From assembly GCF_902702775.1 (NCBI RefSeq), contig NZ_LR738724.1:1798001-1862000 (forward strand): a DNA stretch of 64,000 nucleotides, in the 5' to 3' direction. Both the position numbers and the translations under genes were made by a program. Under the pieces are notes generated by a model. The model was not told the DNA's origin. It was given only the letters and a program-made list of their open reading frames with translations, and did no database searches. The DNA is from Streptococcus suis (lineage in GTDB: Bacteria > Bacillota > Bacilli > Lactobacillales > Streptococcaceae). Of the stretch, positions 49,282-59,582 are shown piece after piece (the stretch's first letter is position 1; every line of letters starts with the position of its first letter).

Positions 49282-50595
49282 CTAGCCTAAGATAGCTACA
49301 TAGTTTTCTACAAATTCATTACTTGTATGGGTGCGCTGTTCAACGACCTTGTCAGTCAGTCGCCCAGCATTCGCATTCAGTAGTTCTACTAATTTGTGTG
49401 GTTCTGCCTGTGGTACAATATGATCTTTAATGATTAACGAAGCATTATGAACAGTATTTTCAAAAGCAAAAATCAACATGTTTTGCTCAAAGGCTTTCCG
49501 AACCACTTCCATTACTTGACTTCCATGATTGATGTCCAAATAGATGTCACAGGTATCATATAATCGTTCAAGCGCCCTTTGTGAAATATTTGGGTAAAGT
49601 TGAACATTGTCCCTGGTATCAAAAGCCATCAAACGCTGTGACATTTCAGTCAAGGCAGCAATATGGAATTTGAAATTCGGCAGAGCAGTCGTCAAATAGT
49701 CCAGTTGCTCAATCTGATCCGAGTTTGTAAAAATAAAAATGTCTTGCCGGTTCTGATTCTCACGTCTTTGAGGGTAGATATAGCCAAGATACACTAACTT
49801 TTCAGCCTGTTCTGCAGGCAGAAGCGTCCGCATCTTGTCAAAAGTAGCCTTATCCTGAACCACGACGGTCTGGGTGCGTTGAGTAGCACTAGCCAGTAAA
49901 ATTTTCATATTACCAGGAATGTCATCTCCTATCGTTTCCTGCCAGAAAAGAATATCCTGTCCTGGTTGTGGCATATTGTAAGATAGGAAAAAAGGAGTCG
50001 ACAGGGAATTATACCAAATTTGCGAAGTATCCCAGCCCATCTCTTTAAAGTAGTGTTTTAAAAATGCTACACGATTTTCAAAAAAATGAGTCTTTCCTTG
50101 CCAATTTAGGATAACATCGCCAGTCATAAAGTTTTCTACAATGACTTCCAAGCCTTCGCGAGTAAAATAACTACGCGTTGTTGCCTTTTGTTCTGCAGTA
50201 AAATAGGTCCGAGCATAGAGCCAGCCATATTGATTGTAATGGTCTGTAAAACGAACTTTTTCATTCTTATCCATCCAATCAACATTCTTCACATGTCGTA
50301 AATGCTTGGGCTCTGCATAGAAAATTTTCGCACGTTTTTCGCTATATTCCCAGATTTCTCCCTCACCGTTAGTCCCTGTAATTTCCCAGAATGGTGGCAC
50401 CTTTATCTGATTAAAATAAAGAGGTTTTCCGTGACCGGCTTCCATCTGGCAATAGTATGAATAAACGGATGTCACACCTTCTGGCAAAAAACCATCATCG
50501 TTGATGGCAACAGTAGAGCCTGTAAGCCCTGCTTGCTTCAAGGAGTAGTACAAATCTTGACTAGCTGTATGAAAATAATCAAATAATAAAATCAT
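49282..50595 (-). CDS. gtfB: Accessory Sec glycosylation protein GtfB
   Basis: The 437-residue protein matches GtfB (Gtf2), the partner of GtfA that binds the serine-rich substrate and stabilises the enzyme, adding the first GlcNAc to serines of SRR adhesins. It has a GT4-like fold in its C-terminal half (e.g. YDTCDIYLDINHG near residue 350) but lacks the clear acid catalytic pair of GtfA. It lies 3 bp after gtfA. Confidence 0.92.
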   Translation of the reverse strand: MILLFDYFHTASQDLYYSLKQAGLTGSTVAINDDGFLPEGVTSVYSYYCQMEAGHGKPLYFNQIKVPPFWEITGTNGEGEIWEYSEKRAKIFYAEPKHLRHVKNVDWMDKNEKVRFTDHYNQYGWLYARTYFTAEQKATTRSYFTREGLEVIVENFMTGDVILNWQGKTHFFENRVAFLKHYFKEMGWDTSQIWYNSLSTPFFLSYNMPQPGQDILFWQETIGDDIPGNMKILLASATQRTQTVVVQDKATFDKMRTLLPAEQAEKLVYLGYIYPQRRENQNRQDIFIFTNSDQIEQLDYLTTALPNFKFHIAALTEMSQRLMAFDTRDNVQLYPNISQRALERLYDTCDIYLDINHGSQVMEVVRKAFEQNMLIFAFENTVHNASLIIKDHIVPQAEPHKLVELLNANAGRLTDKVVEQRTHTSNEFVENYVAILG

Positions 50596-50598
50596 CGC

Positions 50599-52098
50599 TT
50601 ACACCTCCTCGATAAATGTTTGCCAAGCTTCTTCTAGACGACTGGTTAGAAATTCTTCTGCCCGCTTGTAAGAAGCCTGATGCCAGGCATCCAATTGGTT
50701 AGATTGATACAGTTGAATCAAGCGCTTCGCAAATTCTTGTGCATAGATAATAGCATCATCTGGGTCCTGTCTCGGAATAAGAGAACCATTTTTTTCATTT
50801 TCAACAAAGGTTTGGTTCCCGTACGGAACATCCAGACCAATAATCGGCAAACCTGAGCCGATAGCTTCCATCAGAGTCAAACCGAAGCCTTCACTAGTTG
50901 AGGCTGTCAGATATACTTGATACTGCTGATAAATATCAGTCAAATCATGGTGCCCCTTGAGATGAATATAACTTTGCGCTTGATGTTGCTCAATCATGCT
51001 TGCCAACTTCGATTGCTGACCACCAGCACCATAAATATCAAATGTTAGGTCAGGTAGTTGCTTCTGCGCTAAGACGACACCCTCAACTAACCAATCAATA
51101 TGTTTTTCTGCAGCTAAACGTGAACAGGTAAGAAGCGAGAATGGCCGTCTTCCTTCGGCTGAATGACGCAATTTATCTAAACTACCGACTGGCAAGACAA
51201 AAATAGCTGGATCTAAATTTGTATATTTTTTAAATTGAGCAGACAGCGTATCTTTCTGAGCCTGGGTGGATGTGATGAAGGCGTCAATTTTATCAGCATT
51301 GGTAAACTGATATTCATAATAATTATTCCAGAGAATGGTATCCTCTGTCATTGAATTAATATTGTAGTGTTCTGCATGAATCACAACAGCAACCTTTGCA
51401 GCTCCCTTATGACGAAGAATAGCTTGACCTGTTCCCGTCGCTCGATCCACAAGAATAATATCTTGACTGGTCAACTGCAAACAATCCAACATATAGCCAA
51501 TCAATTCTTCTTTTGAAAATAAAATCGTATCCTTGAAACGGAATAGAGACTTTTCACCATCACAGTTTTCTTCATAGGCTACACTGCCATCTTCATTGAA
51601 GAATGTCCGTTGATACAACTTAGGCTGATTGTCTACTGGTGCATAGTATTCAGAGAACATTTTTGTATAACTAAAATAGTCTTTACGAATAAGCTTCCCT
51701 TTGGATAGGTATTCGACACGTTGCACATAGTCTGGGTGATCTTTTCTCAAAAAACCAACGGCTACAATGCCCTTTTCCTTATCTTCATAGCGGATAGAGT
51801 CATTGTTTTGTGAGATTTTAACCATACCAGATGATAAACTCGATTCAAACTGACCAATGGTGTAGGTTGTCGATCTGGTTTTCACATCAGTAAAAAATCC
51901 ATACAGCCATACTACTTCCTCATCTTGAAAACCAATATTAGCTGTATAATGTGCAAGGTTTTCACCTTGGAACATATCCGTAAAAATAAATTTACTGTCT
52001 TGCTGAATATTTCTTAGTATGCTCGCGCGATAGGCTTGAGCATACTCAACGCCACTACTGGCCCAACCGATACCTCGGTTGATATTGTAAATTGTCAT
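50599..52098 (-). CDS. gtfA: Accessory Sec glycosyltransferase GtfA
   Basis: The 499-residue GT4-type (GT-B) enzyme transfers GlcNAc from UDP-GlcNAc to Ser/Thr of the adhesin. The N terminus IYNINRGIGWASSGVEYAQAYR is typical of the family, and the late STSEGFGLTLMEAIGSGLPIIG gives the E-x7-E motif. It starts 20 bp after secA2. Confidence 0.95.
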   Translation of the reverse strand: MTIYNINRGIGWASSGVEYAQAYRASILRNIQQDSKFIFTDMFQGENLAHYTANIGFQDEEVVWLYGFFTDVKTRSTTYTIGQFESSLSSGMVKISQNNDSIRYEDKEKGIVAVGFLRKDHPDYVQRVEYLSKGKLIRKDYFSYTKMFSEYYAPVDNQPKLYQRTFFNEDGSVAYEENCDGEKSLFRFKDTILFSKEELIGYMLDCLQLTSQDIILVDRATGTGQAILRHKGAAKVAVVIHAEHYNINSMTEDTILWNNYYEYQFTNADKIDAFITSTQAQKDTLSAQFKKYTNLDPAIFVLPVGSLDKLRHSAEGRRPFSLLTCSRLAAEKHIDWLVEGVVLAQKQLPDLTFDIYGAGGQQSKLASMIEQHQAQSYIHLKGHHDLTDIYQQYQVYLTASTSEGFGLTLMEAIGSGLPIIGLDVPYGNQTFVENEKNGSLIPRQDPDDAIIYAQEFAKRLIQLYQSNQLDAWHQASYKRAEEFLTSRLEEAWQTFIEEV

Positions 52099-52117
52099 TC
52101 ACTTTCCTCACTTCACC

Positions 52118-54517
52118 TTATACAAAGTAAATAGAGAATCTTCCCTCTTTATCTACTTCGATAGTACTTAGCATGATATTACGTACAATTTTCTGCTGAA
52201 TTTGTCGAGTCATTTCCTTGTAGGAGCGCAAAGATTCTTTGTAGTACTCGGAGACACTTCCTTTTTGTGCTGTTGAACGCGTCGTTATCACACCTTTCAA
52301 CTGTTGCAGCGTATCTACCTCTTCAATCCAAGCTTCATCAATAGCCTTTAAAACTGCCAATCGATAAAATTCAGACATCCCCTCATGTGTTTGAACAATA
52401 CGAGCTTTCTTCTTCATTTCCTTTTTAAAGATTAGAAAAAGTAGGTCCTCAATTTGGGTATCACTAGCAAGAAGCAAATCTTCAGGTATTTTTTTAAATT
52501 CGTAGGTAAAGTTGTCCAAAATATAGCGTCTCAATTGATGAGGGCTACGTTTGGGATGGGTCTGTAAGAAATCTCCAATGACTTCAAATACAATTTTCTC
52601 TACCTTGGCTGATAGATCCAGGTCTTCCAACATGAGCCTATCCCTAAGAGCATATACCTTATTCCGCTGAATGCGCATGCTCTCATCATATTCAATCGTA
52701 AAACGACGGGAACTAATCGCCCCATCCTCACTTTTTGTTTGAGCATGCGTAAGTGCACGTTTGAAGCGTTTCGATTTTAAGGGCTGTCCATAATTCCTTC
52801 GTTCGGTGTTGTTCTTTTTCTTAAAGTACTTTTTAACCCACTCAGGTCCATTATTGACTAGCAACTCATCTTCCAATGAGACAAAAAATTGTGACATCCC
52901 CGGTTCACCCTGACGTCCTGAACGACCTCGCAACTGCCAGTCCATACGACTGTTGGGCATCCGCTCTGTTCCGATGACTGCTAACCCGCCAAGTTCAGCC
53001 ACTCCTTGACCAAGTTTGATGTCCGTTCCACGACCAGCCATAATAGTTGCACAAGTTACAGTTCCATATTGTCCCGCTTCTTGAATAATAAGCGCCTCTT
53101 TGGCAACTTTATTAGCTGTAAGGGTACTGTGCGGAATTCCTTCTTGCAACAACATCTTGGAATAAATTTGCGTGATTTCTACAGTTCCTGAAATTAATAA
53201 TACAGGCTGCCCCTTCGCATGAAGTTTTTTTACCATCTCAATGGTGGCATATAACTTCTCTGGTAGGGTGGCATATATCTTATCCGGGTAGTCAATGCGC
53301 TGGGTCGGTTTATTTGTCGGAATAGAAACTACAGGAACATGATAAGTTTCAATCAATTCATCTTCAGCCTGATGTCCAGTTCCAGTCATTCCTGCGATTT
53401 TCGGAAACATGTTAAATAGACTCTGGTAGGTGACTGAGCCCATCGCTCGACTTTCCTTAGTCTTCTTGACCTTTTCTTTTGTCTCGATAGCTTGGTGAAT
53501 ACCGGATTGCAAACGTGTTCCTTCTATCACCCGACCTGTCCGATTATCCAACAGTTTGATTTCATCATCCTGCACGACATAATCAAAATTTTTCCGATAA
53601 AGATAATGAGCGCGGAGAGCCAAGTTAATATGGCGATTCAACTCCCAACTTTCGGATGAGTAGAGTTCATCTATATCAAAGTAGGATTCTGCATAGTCAT
53701 TCCCTTTATCTGTCAGATAAACTTCTTTTTTATCTGGGTCAAAAAAGAATTCCTCCCCTTCTTTTAAGGTTAGAATGAACTGATTACAAATATCAAATAG
53801 GTTTGACTGCACTCGTGGAAAACCCGAAATAATCAACGGTGTCTGGGCACTGTCTAGTAAGACGGCATCCGCCTCATCAACGATTACATAGTTAAAGTCT
53901 CGTAGGAATTTGCCTTCTGCAGATGACACAAGATTATTAGAGAGATAATCGAAACCAAGTGTTGCACTAGTTGTATAGGTAATATCTGCCATATAGACAC
54001 TTTCCCTATCTTCTTCTGAATCTTGATTCGTATCAGTATCCTCTTCTTCCTTCGCACCAATCCCAACAGTCAAGCCTAGAAACTGATAGACTTTTCCCAT
54101 TTCCTCCCCATCACGAACAGCGAGGTAGGCATTGGTGGTTACTAGTATCGCTCCCTTACCCATTAGTGCATTTAGGTAAAGAGGCATTGTTGCAGTTAGG
54201 GTCTTTCCTTCTCCGGTACGCATTTCTGCAATACAGCCTTGGTGGAGGGCGATGCCTCCCATGACTTGAACTTCGTAGGGAAACTGCCCTAGTATGCGGT
54301 AGCAGGCTTCCCTCACAGTTGCAAAAGCCTCTACCAACAAATCATCCAAAGTCTCCCCTTGTGCAAGGCGTTCTTTGAATTTTATTGTCTGACCAGAAAG
54401 CTCTTCATCGGTCATTTGGCGATACTCAGATTCTAGTTTAATAATTTTTTTAGTGATACGCCTAATTTTAAACAACCGATATTTGTTTAAAATTGAAGTA
54501 TTATTTCTTAACTTCAT
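52118..54517 (-). CDS. secA2: Accessory Sec translocase ATPase SecA2
   Basis: The 799-residue SecA paralogue is shorter than canonical SecA. It has Walker A MRTGEGKT (99-106), DEADAVLLDSAQTPLI near residue 215, and the helicase motifs GTDIKLGQGV and QLRGRSGRQG near 505-545. It drives export of the glycosylated adhesin through SecY2. Its start overlaps asp3 as ATGA. Confidence 0.96.
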   Translation of the reverse strand: MKLRNNTSILNKYRLFKIRRITKKIIKLESEYRQMTDEELSGQTIKFKERLAQGETLDDLLVEAFATVREACYRILGQFPYEVQVMGGIALHQGCIAEMRTGEGKTLTATMPLYLNALMGKGAILVTTNAYLAVRDGEEMGKVYQFLGLTVGIGAKEEEDTDTNQDSEEDRESVYMADITYTTSATLGFDYLSNNLVSSAEGKFLRDFNYVIVDEADAVLLDSAQTPLIISGFPRVQSNLFDICNQFILTLKEGEEFFFDPDKKEVYLTDKGNDYAESYFDIDELYSSESWELNRHINLALRAHYLYRKNFDYVVQDDEIKLLDNRTGRVIEGTRLQSGIHQAIETKEKVKKTKESRAMGSVTYQSLFNMFPKIAGMTGTGHQAEDELIETYHVPVVSIPTNKPTQRIDYPDKIYATLPEKLYATIEMVKKLHAKGQPVLLISGTVEITQIYSKMLLQEGIPHSTLTANKVAKEALIIQEAGQYGTVTCATIMAGRGTDIKLGQGVAELGGLAVIGTERMPNSRMDWQLRGRSGRQGEPGMSQFFVSLEDELLVNNGPEWVKKYFKKKNNTERRNYGQPLKSKRFKRALTHAQTKSEDGAISSRRFTIEYDESMRIQRNKVYALRDRLMLEDLDLSAKVEKIVFEVIGDFLQTHPKRSPHQLRRYILDNFTYEFKKIPEDLLLASDTQIEDLLFLIFKKEMKKKARIVQTHEGMSEFYRLAVLKAIDEAWIEEVDTLQQLKGVITTRSTAQKGSVSEYYKESLRSYKEMTRQIQQKIVRNIMLSTIEVDKEGRFSIYFV

Positions 54518-55071
54518 ACCCCTTCCTCTTCTCTAGTATTTCGGATAAGGCCTGTTACAAATTCTAAATCCTGCGGATAACGATTTTGGCTGTAATACCC
54601 CCTCGCTTTTCTAGATTGGTAGTGGGTGTCAATCTCATCCAAGACATATAGTGCAATATCAGAAAAATAAACACGCTGACAGCCTGCACTAACTAAAGCC
54701 ATATTGTAAGTGAAGGCATCAGCAGGGTAAACAAACTCTTGTTCTCCATTTTTCAAGATATCTAATCCAACAACCTCGCCTTGGCGATTAAAATATTGCA
54801 ATTCAATGTAAGCACGACCTTCTGGTTCAACAGAATAGTTGTGTTCTATACGATAGCGATAACCCGGACGCAAAAGTGGCAGATTCGGCGACTGACGATC
54901 CCCTTGATAATTGGTCCTAGAATGCCATCGTTTTATTGGTTTACCAGAAGCAAAACGAAGATTTTCAAACTGAACCTTTTTATCAAAATGATCAATTACA
55001 GAGCCATACAAATAATTTCCACCATTCGCTGTATCTCCCCAATAAATCTTTTGTATTAATCGTCCTTCCAT
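54514..55071 (-). CDS. asp3: Accessory Sec protein Asp3
   Basis: The 185-residue protein matches Asp3, a beta-rich subunit that forms a complex with Asp1 and Asp2 and binds the SRR substrate and SecA2. Its start shares one base with the asp2 stop (TAATG), and its end overlaps secA2, so translation is coupled. Confidence 0.9.
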   Translation of the reverse strand: MEGRLIQKIYWGDTANGGNYLYGSVIDHFDKKVQFENLRFASGKPIKRWHSRTNYQGDRQSPNLPLLRPGYRYRIEHNYSVEPEGRAYIELQYFNRQGEVVGLDILKNGEQEFVYPADAFTYNMALVSAGCQRVYFSDIALYVLDEIDTHYQSRKARGYYSQNRYPQDLEFVTGLIRNTREEEGV

Positions 55072-56645
55072 TAGAGCTTCCTTCCAAAATCGTTCTTCAA
55101 GAATTTATGATACTGCGTCATGAACCACCTATTAATGGCTCTACTATTATCATTGTGACGTCCCTCATATCCCTTGGCATAGATATGTGTATCACTATCT
55201 GCCAGATGCTCTACTAAACGCTCCATAGCATGACCATCATAGTCATCCTGTTGCATGTAGGCAATGGCAAATTCCGTCTTATCAAAGTCTACCTTACCAA
55301 ATTTATTCCAAAAATGTTGGTTAAAACGTTCAATCGCTGCTTCGTCTGATCCTCCAACGACATTTCGAATCATATCACCACTTGTTTCAAACTCATCTGG
55401 TCGCTTCAACTTCAAGTTAGCAACTGTATCTCCTAGATTTGTAAATGGTTTCCCAACAATGACAGCATGCGGTTTGAAGTGAGAAGCATAGTAGAGACCA
55501 CCAAATGCGCCCATCGACAACCCGGATAAAATCAATTGATCGGATGTGAAACCAAGATAGTCTAACGACTCCTGAATGGCATCAATCACATTCTTTTCTA
55601 ATTGCTCTGTTCCAGAATAGAAACACCCACCTTCTAAACGCGGATCAGCAATTAACATAAATGGAGTTCTCATAGCTTTCATCATAAAGAACCCTTCGAA
55701 ACCTTCCGCTCCACGGAAACCAGAAAAGTATACATTCAGTGGTGGTTTTAAATCTCCAGGATTGAAATAGGTAAAAATCTCTTGTCTTTTTTCATCAACG
55801 TGTCGCTTTCCACCTAAAACAAACCGCCCAAGCCCTTCTCGAGAGTATCTCCAGTGAGTTACACCAAATTTTAACTTTCCACTTCCTTTTACACTAAATG
55901 AAATAGAATAATGGCCAACTTCCTCATCTGTCCTTAAAATATATGGCTCTTTTAAGTCACATTCGTCAATAATCAAAGTTTTATACACATCGCCAAGCGA
56001 TCCCTTGCGAAGGCAAACAATCTCCATTCGGAGTTGACAGTCGCCTTCTTTTATGAATTCTGGCCAAAGTTCCAATGACATAGAGAAAACAGGCAGATTA
56101 TACCGAAATGTATATAGTGTTGTAAAATCTTTACCAAAGTCTCCTTCAAAATTCACACCAACATTTCCATCGTATGATACTTGTCCTTTAAAGTGTGGAT
56201 TTACATCAATTTCAGGAATCTTTAATTTTGCACCATATTGCCCACCAAATAAATTCCGATATAGATAAAGTATGGTGTTGTAATGTGATTCCTCAATAGG
56301 TAGTTCCCTCATTACCGCTCGTCGACAAATTCCATCTACTCGCTGATCGAAAATCGTGACTCCCTTATCCTTAAATAGAGAGTAAGCATCGACATTAGAG
56401 GTAAGTTGCTCCAGTACTTCTTCCGCAATATCCGAAGTAACTACCACACCCGAAAAATGAATATGAACTTTTGGAGGTTCTTCCATTTCAGCTAGTCTTT
56501 CTTCGGGTATCTTGGCAATTTCAGCAGCTTTTAATCCCTCTAAGTAATCTTGTAGTTTATCACTTGGTGTGTATAACCACTCTATTTGTTCGGGAAGTTC
56601 TAGGTCTTTCGCCCAGTTCTCATCCCCTATCTGCAATAGTTTCAT
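55071..56645 (-). CDS. asp2: Accessory Sec protein Asp2 (GlcNAc O-acetyltransferase)
   Basis: The 524-residue protein has an alpha/beta hydrolase domain with nucleophile motif GLSMG near residue 372 and a late histidine in GRHNDNSRAI near 500, consistent with the Ser-Asp-His triad of Asp2, which acetylates GlcNAc on the adhesin before export. It overlaps asp1 by 26 bp. Confidence 0.93.
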   Translation of the reverse strand: MKLLQIGDENWAKDLELPEQIEWLYTPSDKLQDYLEGLKAAEIAKIPEERLAEMEEPPKVHIHFSGVVVTSDIAEEVLEQLTSNVDAYSLFKDKGVTIFDQRVDGICRRAVMRELPIEESHYNTILYLYRNLFGGQYGAKLKIPEIDVNPHFKGQVSYDGNVGVNFEGDFGKDFTTLYTFRYNLPVFSMSLELWPEFIKEGDCQLRMEIVCLRKGSLGDVYKTLIIDECDLKEPYILRTDEEVGHYSISFSVKGSGKLKFGVTHWRYSREGLGRFVLGGKRHVDEKRQEIFTYFNPGDLKPPLNVYFSGFRGAEGFEGFFMMKAMRTPFMLIADPRLEGGCFYSGTEQLEKNVIDAIQESLDYLGFTSDQLILSGLSMGAFGGLYYASHFKPHAVIVGKPFTNLGDTVANLKLKRPDEFETSGDMIRNVVGGSDEAAIERFNQHFWNKFGKVDFDKTEFAIAYMQQDDYDGHAMERLVEHLADSDTHIYAKGYEGRHNDNSRAINRWFMTQYHKFLKNDFGRKL

Positions 56646-58212
56646 TTTTATTTTCCAATAATTCTTTCCAATGGGCTATGATTTTTCCACTAGTATAATC
56701 ACCCATTTTTTGAACTGTATAAATAAGCGAGTTATTCCAATTGCTCAAGCCATCAAAATAATAACGAATAGCTTCCGAAATCTCTGAAACCTCATCAACA
56801 ATCCAACCGTTTTCTGAATGGGTCACATACTCAGTTTTTATCATATTAATTTGAGGCAAACCAGCACTAATGCTTGCAATTTGAGTATATATGTGAGGCT
56901 TTTCGCTCAAATCAATCACTAATCTTGTTGTATCCAATTCTTTTATAATCTGATTTTCATTTGTAAAATGTTTGAATTGGATAGCAGTTAACTCTATTTC
57001 CTCATCTTCTTCCAGTAAGTTCTCGCTTTCATTTTCCACCAAATCAGTAAATCGTTCCAGTGAATAATTTTCATTAATAATCTGCAAGACTTCTTCTGTT
57101 ACCTGCTCTTTTTTTCTACCGTTCTCATAACTTATTAAATGAAGTTCTATCAGTGGATTCTCCATCATTGTTCCTAAAATTTCATCTAAAGCTAGACGAT
57201 AACAGGTTTGATCTATACCATCAATTAAGAAATAGATAATTAGTTCTTTAATTGTCTGGCTGCGCCCTAAGCGAAGACGAGTATCAAATGGAGTAACGCG
57301 ATTAATAAAACGATGTGGTAACTGGTGTTGTTCGATTTCTGCCAAAAGCTGTTGTTCTGCTGCCTCAGTATCAATAATTACTAAACTTGCAGCCTCAATA
57401 ACCAGCTTTAGCGCCTCAGTATTTTTTACATCAAAACGATCGCCAAAGAGAGAAAATACCTTTCGATACTCACCAAAATTATTAAAGATAAGATCATTAT
57501 GACGTAAATCACTAGCTACCACCAAAAAATCATCCGGTTTCATCCACTCAGATTTCAGTAATTGTACACGTTCTTTAAACAATTCCTCCCAGGCATCATA
57601 CGTCAATTTATAGAACATTTGATCGGCCGATGGATTGATTTCAATCACACTGTGCTTTCGAGTTAGATGTTCTCGAACCTGCCATACCCCAAATTCATTT
57701 AAGTAATCCTGATAGCTAGGAACACCGTCTTTTGAATATTGAATGCTCGATAAAAATCCTCTATCGTCAAAATAATAGCGTCTAGCTTCTTTATTTTCTT
57801 CGTAAAAAATGACAAAGTGTAGGTTCCCATTTTCGGCAAAATGGATATCAGCAATCTTTTCGTTATCAACATATGCCAACACCATAAATGGGGAATAGAT
57901 AAATCTAGTCCCTTCGGGCCATCCTAATTCTTTAAAAGGAATTGTCTTTGTTTCCTTTCTTTGAATGTTTTGAATATCATCAAAAAATGACCAATAATTC
58001 ACATCTAATAAGCCTTGTTTGTGTAAATAATAGCGAAGTTGCGGGTGGTAGCATGTCAAAATAAGCGCAGCTTCTTCATGAGCAGCTTGAAACATCTGAA
58101 TTTGGTTGATTGTATCATCAAAGCTCATACGCTCAAATACACGGAACCATAGCGGCGTTTCAACAAACCACTTCCGATTTCCGTTATACCATGACGGAAT
58201 AAAATAATACAT
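56620..58212 (-). CDS. asp1: Accessory Sec protein Asp1
   Basis: The 530-residue protein matches Asp1, which has a GT-B like fold without known transferase activity and forms the Asp1-2-3 complex that binds acidic lipids and substrate. It begins MYYFIPSWYNGNRKW and follows secY2 by 10 bp. Confidence 0.92.
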   Translation of the reverse strand: MYYFIPSWYNGNRKWFVETPLWFRVFERMSFDDTINQIQMFQAAHEEAALILTCYHPQLRYYLHKQGLLDVNYWSFFDDIQNIQRKETKTIPFKELGWPEGTRFIYSPFMVLAYVDNEKIADIHFAENGNLHFVIFYEENKEARRYYFDDRGFLSSIQYSKDGVPSYQDYLNEFGVWQVREHLTRKHSVIEINPSADQMFYKLTYDAWEELFKERVQLLKSEWMKPDDFLVVASDLRHNDLIFNNFGEYRKVFSLFGDRFDVKNTEALKLVIEAASLVIIDTEAAEQQLLAEIEQHQLPHRFINRVTPFDTRLRLGRSQTIKELIIYFLIDGIDQTCYRLALDEILGTMMENPLIELHLISYENGRKKEQVTEEVLQIINENYSLERFTDLVENESENLLEEDEEIELTAIQFKHFTNENQIIKELDTTRLVIDLSEKPHIYTQIASISAGLPQINMIKTEYVTHSENGWIVDEVSEISEAIRYYFDGLSNWNNSLIYTVQKMGDYTSGKIIAHWKELLENKNETIADRG

Positions 58213-58222
58213 TTTTTCTCCT

Positions 58223-59482
58223 TTAAATCAAGTCATCGTACTGTTTCCAAGTTTGCATTACACTTATTTGCTCTACAATCCCTAACATTAGAGTGGTCAT
58301 AATATAAATGTTTTGTATAAGAATAGCAAAACTTATCTGCCCTGATTGGCTCCAAATAATCAGCATGGGAATACCACCCATTAAACTTGTATAAATTGCA
58401 CCTATAATTGCCAATTTCCACAAATACGATCCGATGTATTTCTTAGTAGCTTCTCCTGGACGAACTCCTTCAATATAATCCCCACCTTTTTGCATTCCTT
58501 CAGCAATTTCTCCTGGATCCAAATTAAAGAACGCAAAGCCAATTGCCAGAATAAATAACAGAATAAGATAGAAAATTATTCCTACTAGCTGTGACATCGA
58601 GAAATGTTGTGAAAGATACTGTAGTGCTTCATTATCTGGGAAAAATCCGAGCAATATAGAAATAAATAACGGAGGTAGAGTCATCAAGGTCATCGCATAC
58701 ATAAACGGCATCCCACCTGCTGGGGTTAATTTGAGAGGGATGTACGTCTCCTCTGCAAAGGAACTAACGATTGTTATTCTTCGAATAGGGATTCGATATT
58801 CTGCTCTAAAGACCCTAATCGTGATCCAAATAAGAATTGATGCTCCACCTAGGACAAACAGAGTAATCAGCAACCAAATCCAAATATCAAAGCGATTCTC
58901 AGATACCAATCTAGCAATATTTACTAAAAATGTTAAGGTCATATTCGAAATAATGATGACTGATGGTCCACCAACGCCTTTTCTAGCGTTGACAGCCGCA
59001 AGCCATGCAAGAACATAGCTCCCTGCTATCAGGATAACAATTGAACTGATTCTCAAAAGTACTTTACTCTGTGGTCCTAATGCTGGAATTTCGAAATAAT
59101 CACTAACTCCACTATACCCGTATGCTTGAATAAAAGCAATTATAAACATCAGTGACATCTGCCATAACTGAGTTTGTCGCTTCGTTGCCACTTTCACCAC
59201 TTTAAACAAGCTCAAAAAACGCCACAGAATCATACTGGTCATCCAAGGACTTAAACCCAATGAAAATAGATTCTGCATAGAAAAATTCCCTCCAGATACC
59301 ATCGCTAAAGTATCTAGAGAACTCGTTAAATCATACCCACCAGCACCTATTTCAGAATAAACTGGCAACGTCCCAATAGGAATATATTTCCCTAACATAT
59401 AGACAAAAATTATACCAACTGACCAAAGTATCCTTTTTAAAATTAATGAACTTTGGATTTTTTTCTTCATTGATGCAAACAT
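58223..59482 (-). CDS. secY2: Accessory Sec translocon channel SecY2
   Basis: The 419-residue protein has ten predicted membrane segments and the SecY fold, with KYIPIGTLP near the N terminus and EGVRPGEATKKYIGSYL near residue 355. It forms the channel for the SRR adhesin. The ATG at 59480-59482 follows GAGGG by six bases; the open frame extends out to 59917 only because the repeat region lacks stops. Confidence 0.92.
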   Translation of the reverse strand: MFASMKKKIQSSLILKRILWSVGIIFVYMLGKYIPIGTLPVYSEIGAGGYDLTSSLDTLAMVSGGNFSMQNLFSLGLSPWMTSMILWRFLSLFKVVKVATKRQTQLWQMSLMFIIAFIQAYGYSGVSDYFEIPALGPQSKVLLRISSIVILIAGSYVLAWLAAVNARKGVGGPSVIIISNMTLTFLVNIARLVSENRFDIWIWLLITLFVLGGASILIWITIRVFRAEYRIPIRRITIVSSFAEETYIPLKLTPAGGMPFMYAMTLMTLPPLFISILLGFFPDNEALQYLSQHFSMSQLVGIIFYLILLFILAIGFAFFNLDPGEIAEGMQKGGDYIEGVRPGEATKKYIGSYLWKLAIIGAIYTSLMGGIPMLIIWSQSGQISFAILIQNIYIMTTLMLGIVEQISVMQTWKQYDDLI

Positions 59483-59500
59483 TTTATACCCTCTTTCTAT

Positions 59501-59568
59501 CATGTATTGTGAGAATACACTTCTCACAATACATGATAAATCGAAGCTATTCAAATAAATAGCTTCGA
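59501..59568 (-). other. Two perfect hairpins between the adhesin gene and secY2
   Basis: A 15-bp perfect stem (59501-59515 with 59521-59535, loop TACAC) and an 11-bp perfect stem (59541-59551 with 59558-59568) lie in the 100-bp gap. Only the second, next to the adhesin stop, has a weak T-stretch. They may lower read-through from the adhesin into secY2 or mark an mRNA cut site. Confidence 0.6.
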
Positions 59569-59582
59569 AAATATCACTGTCG

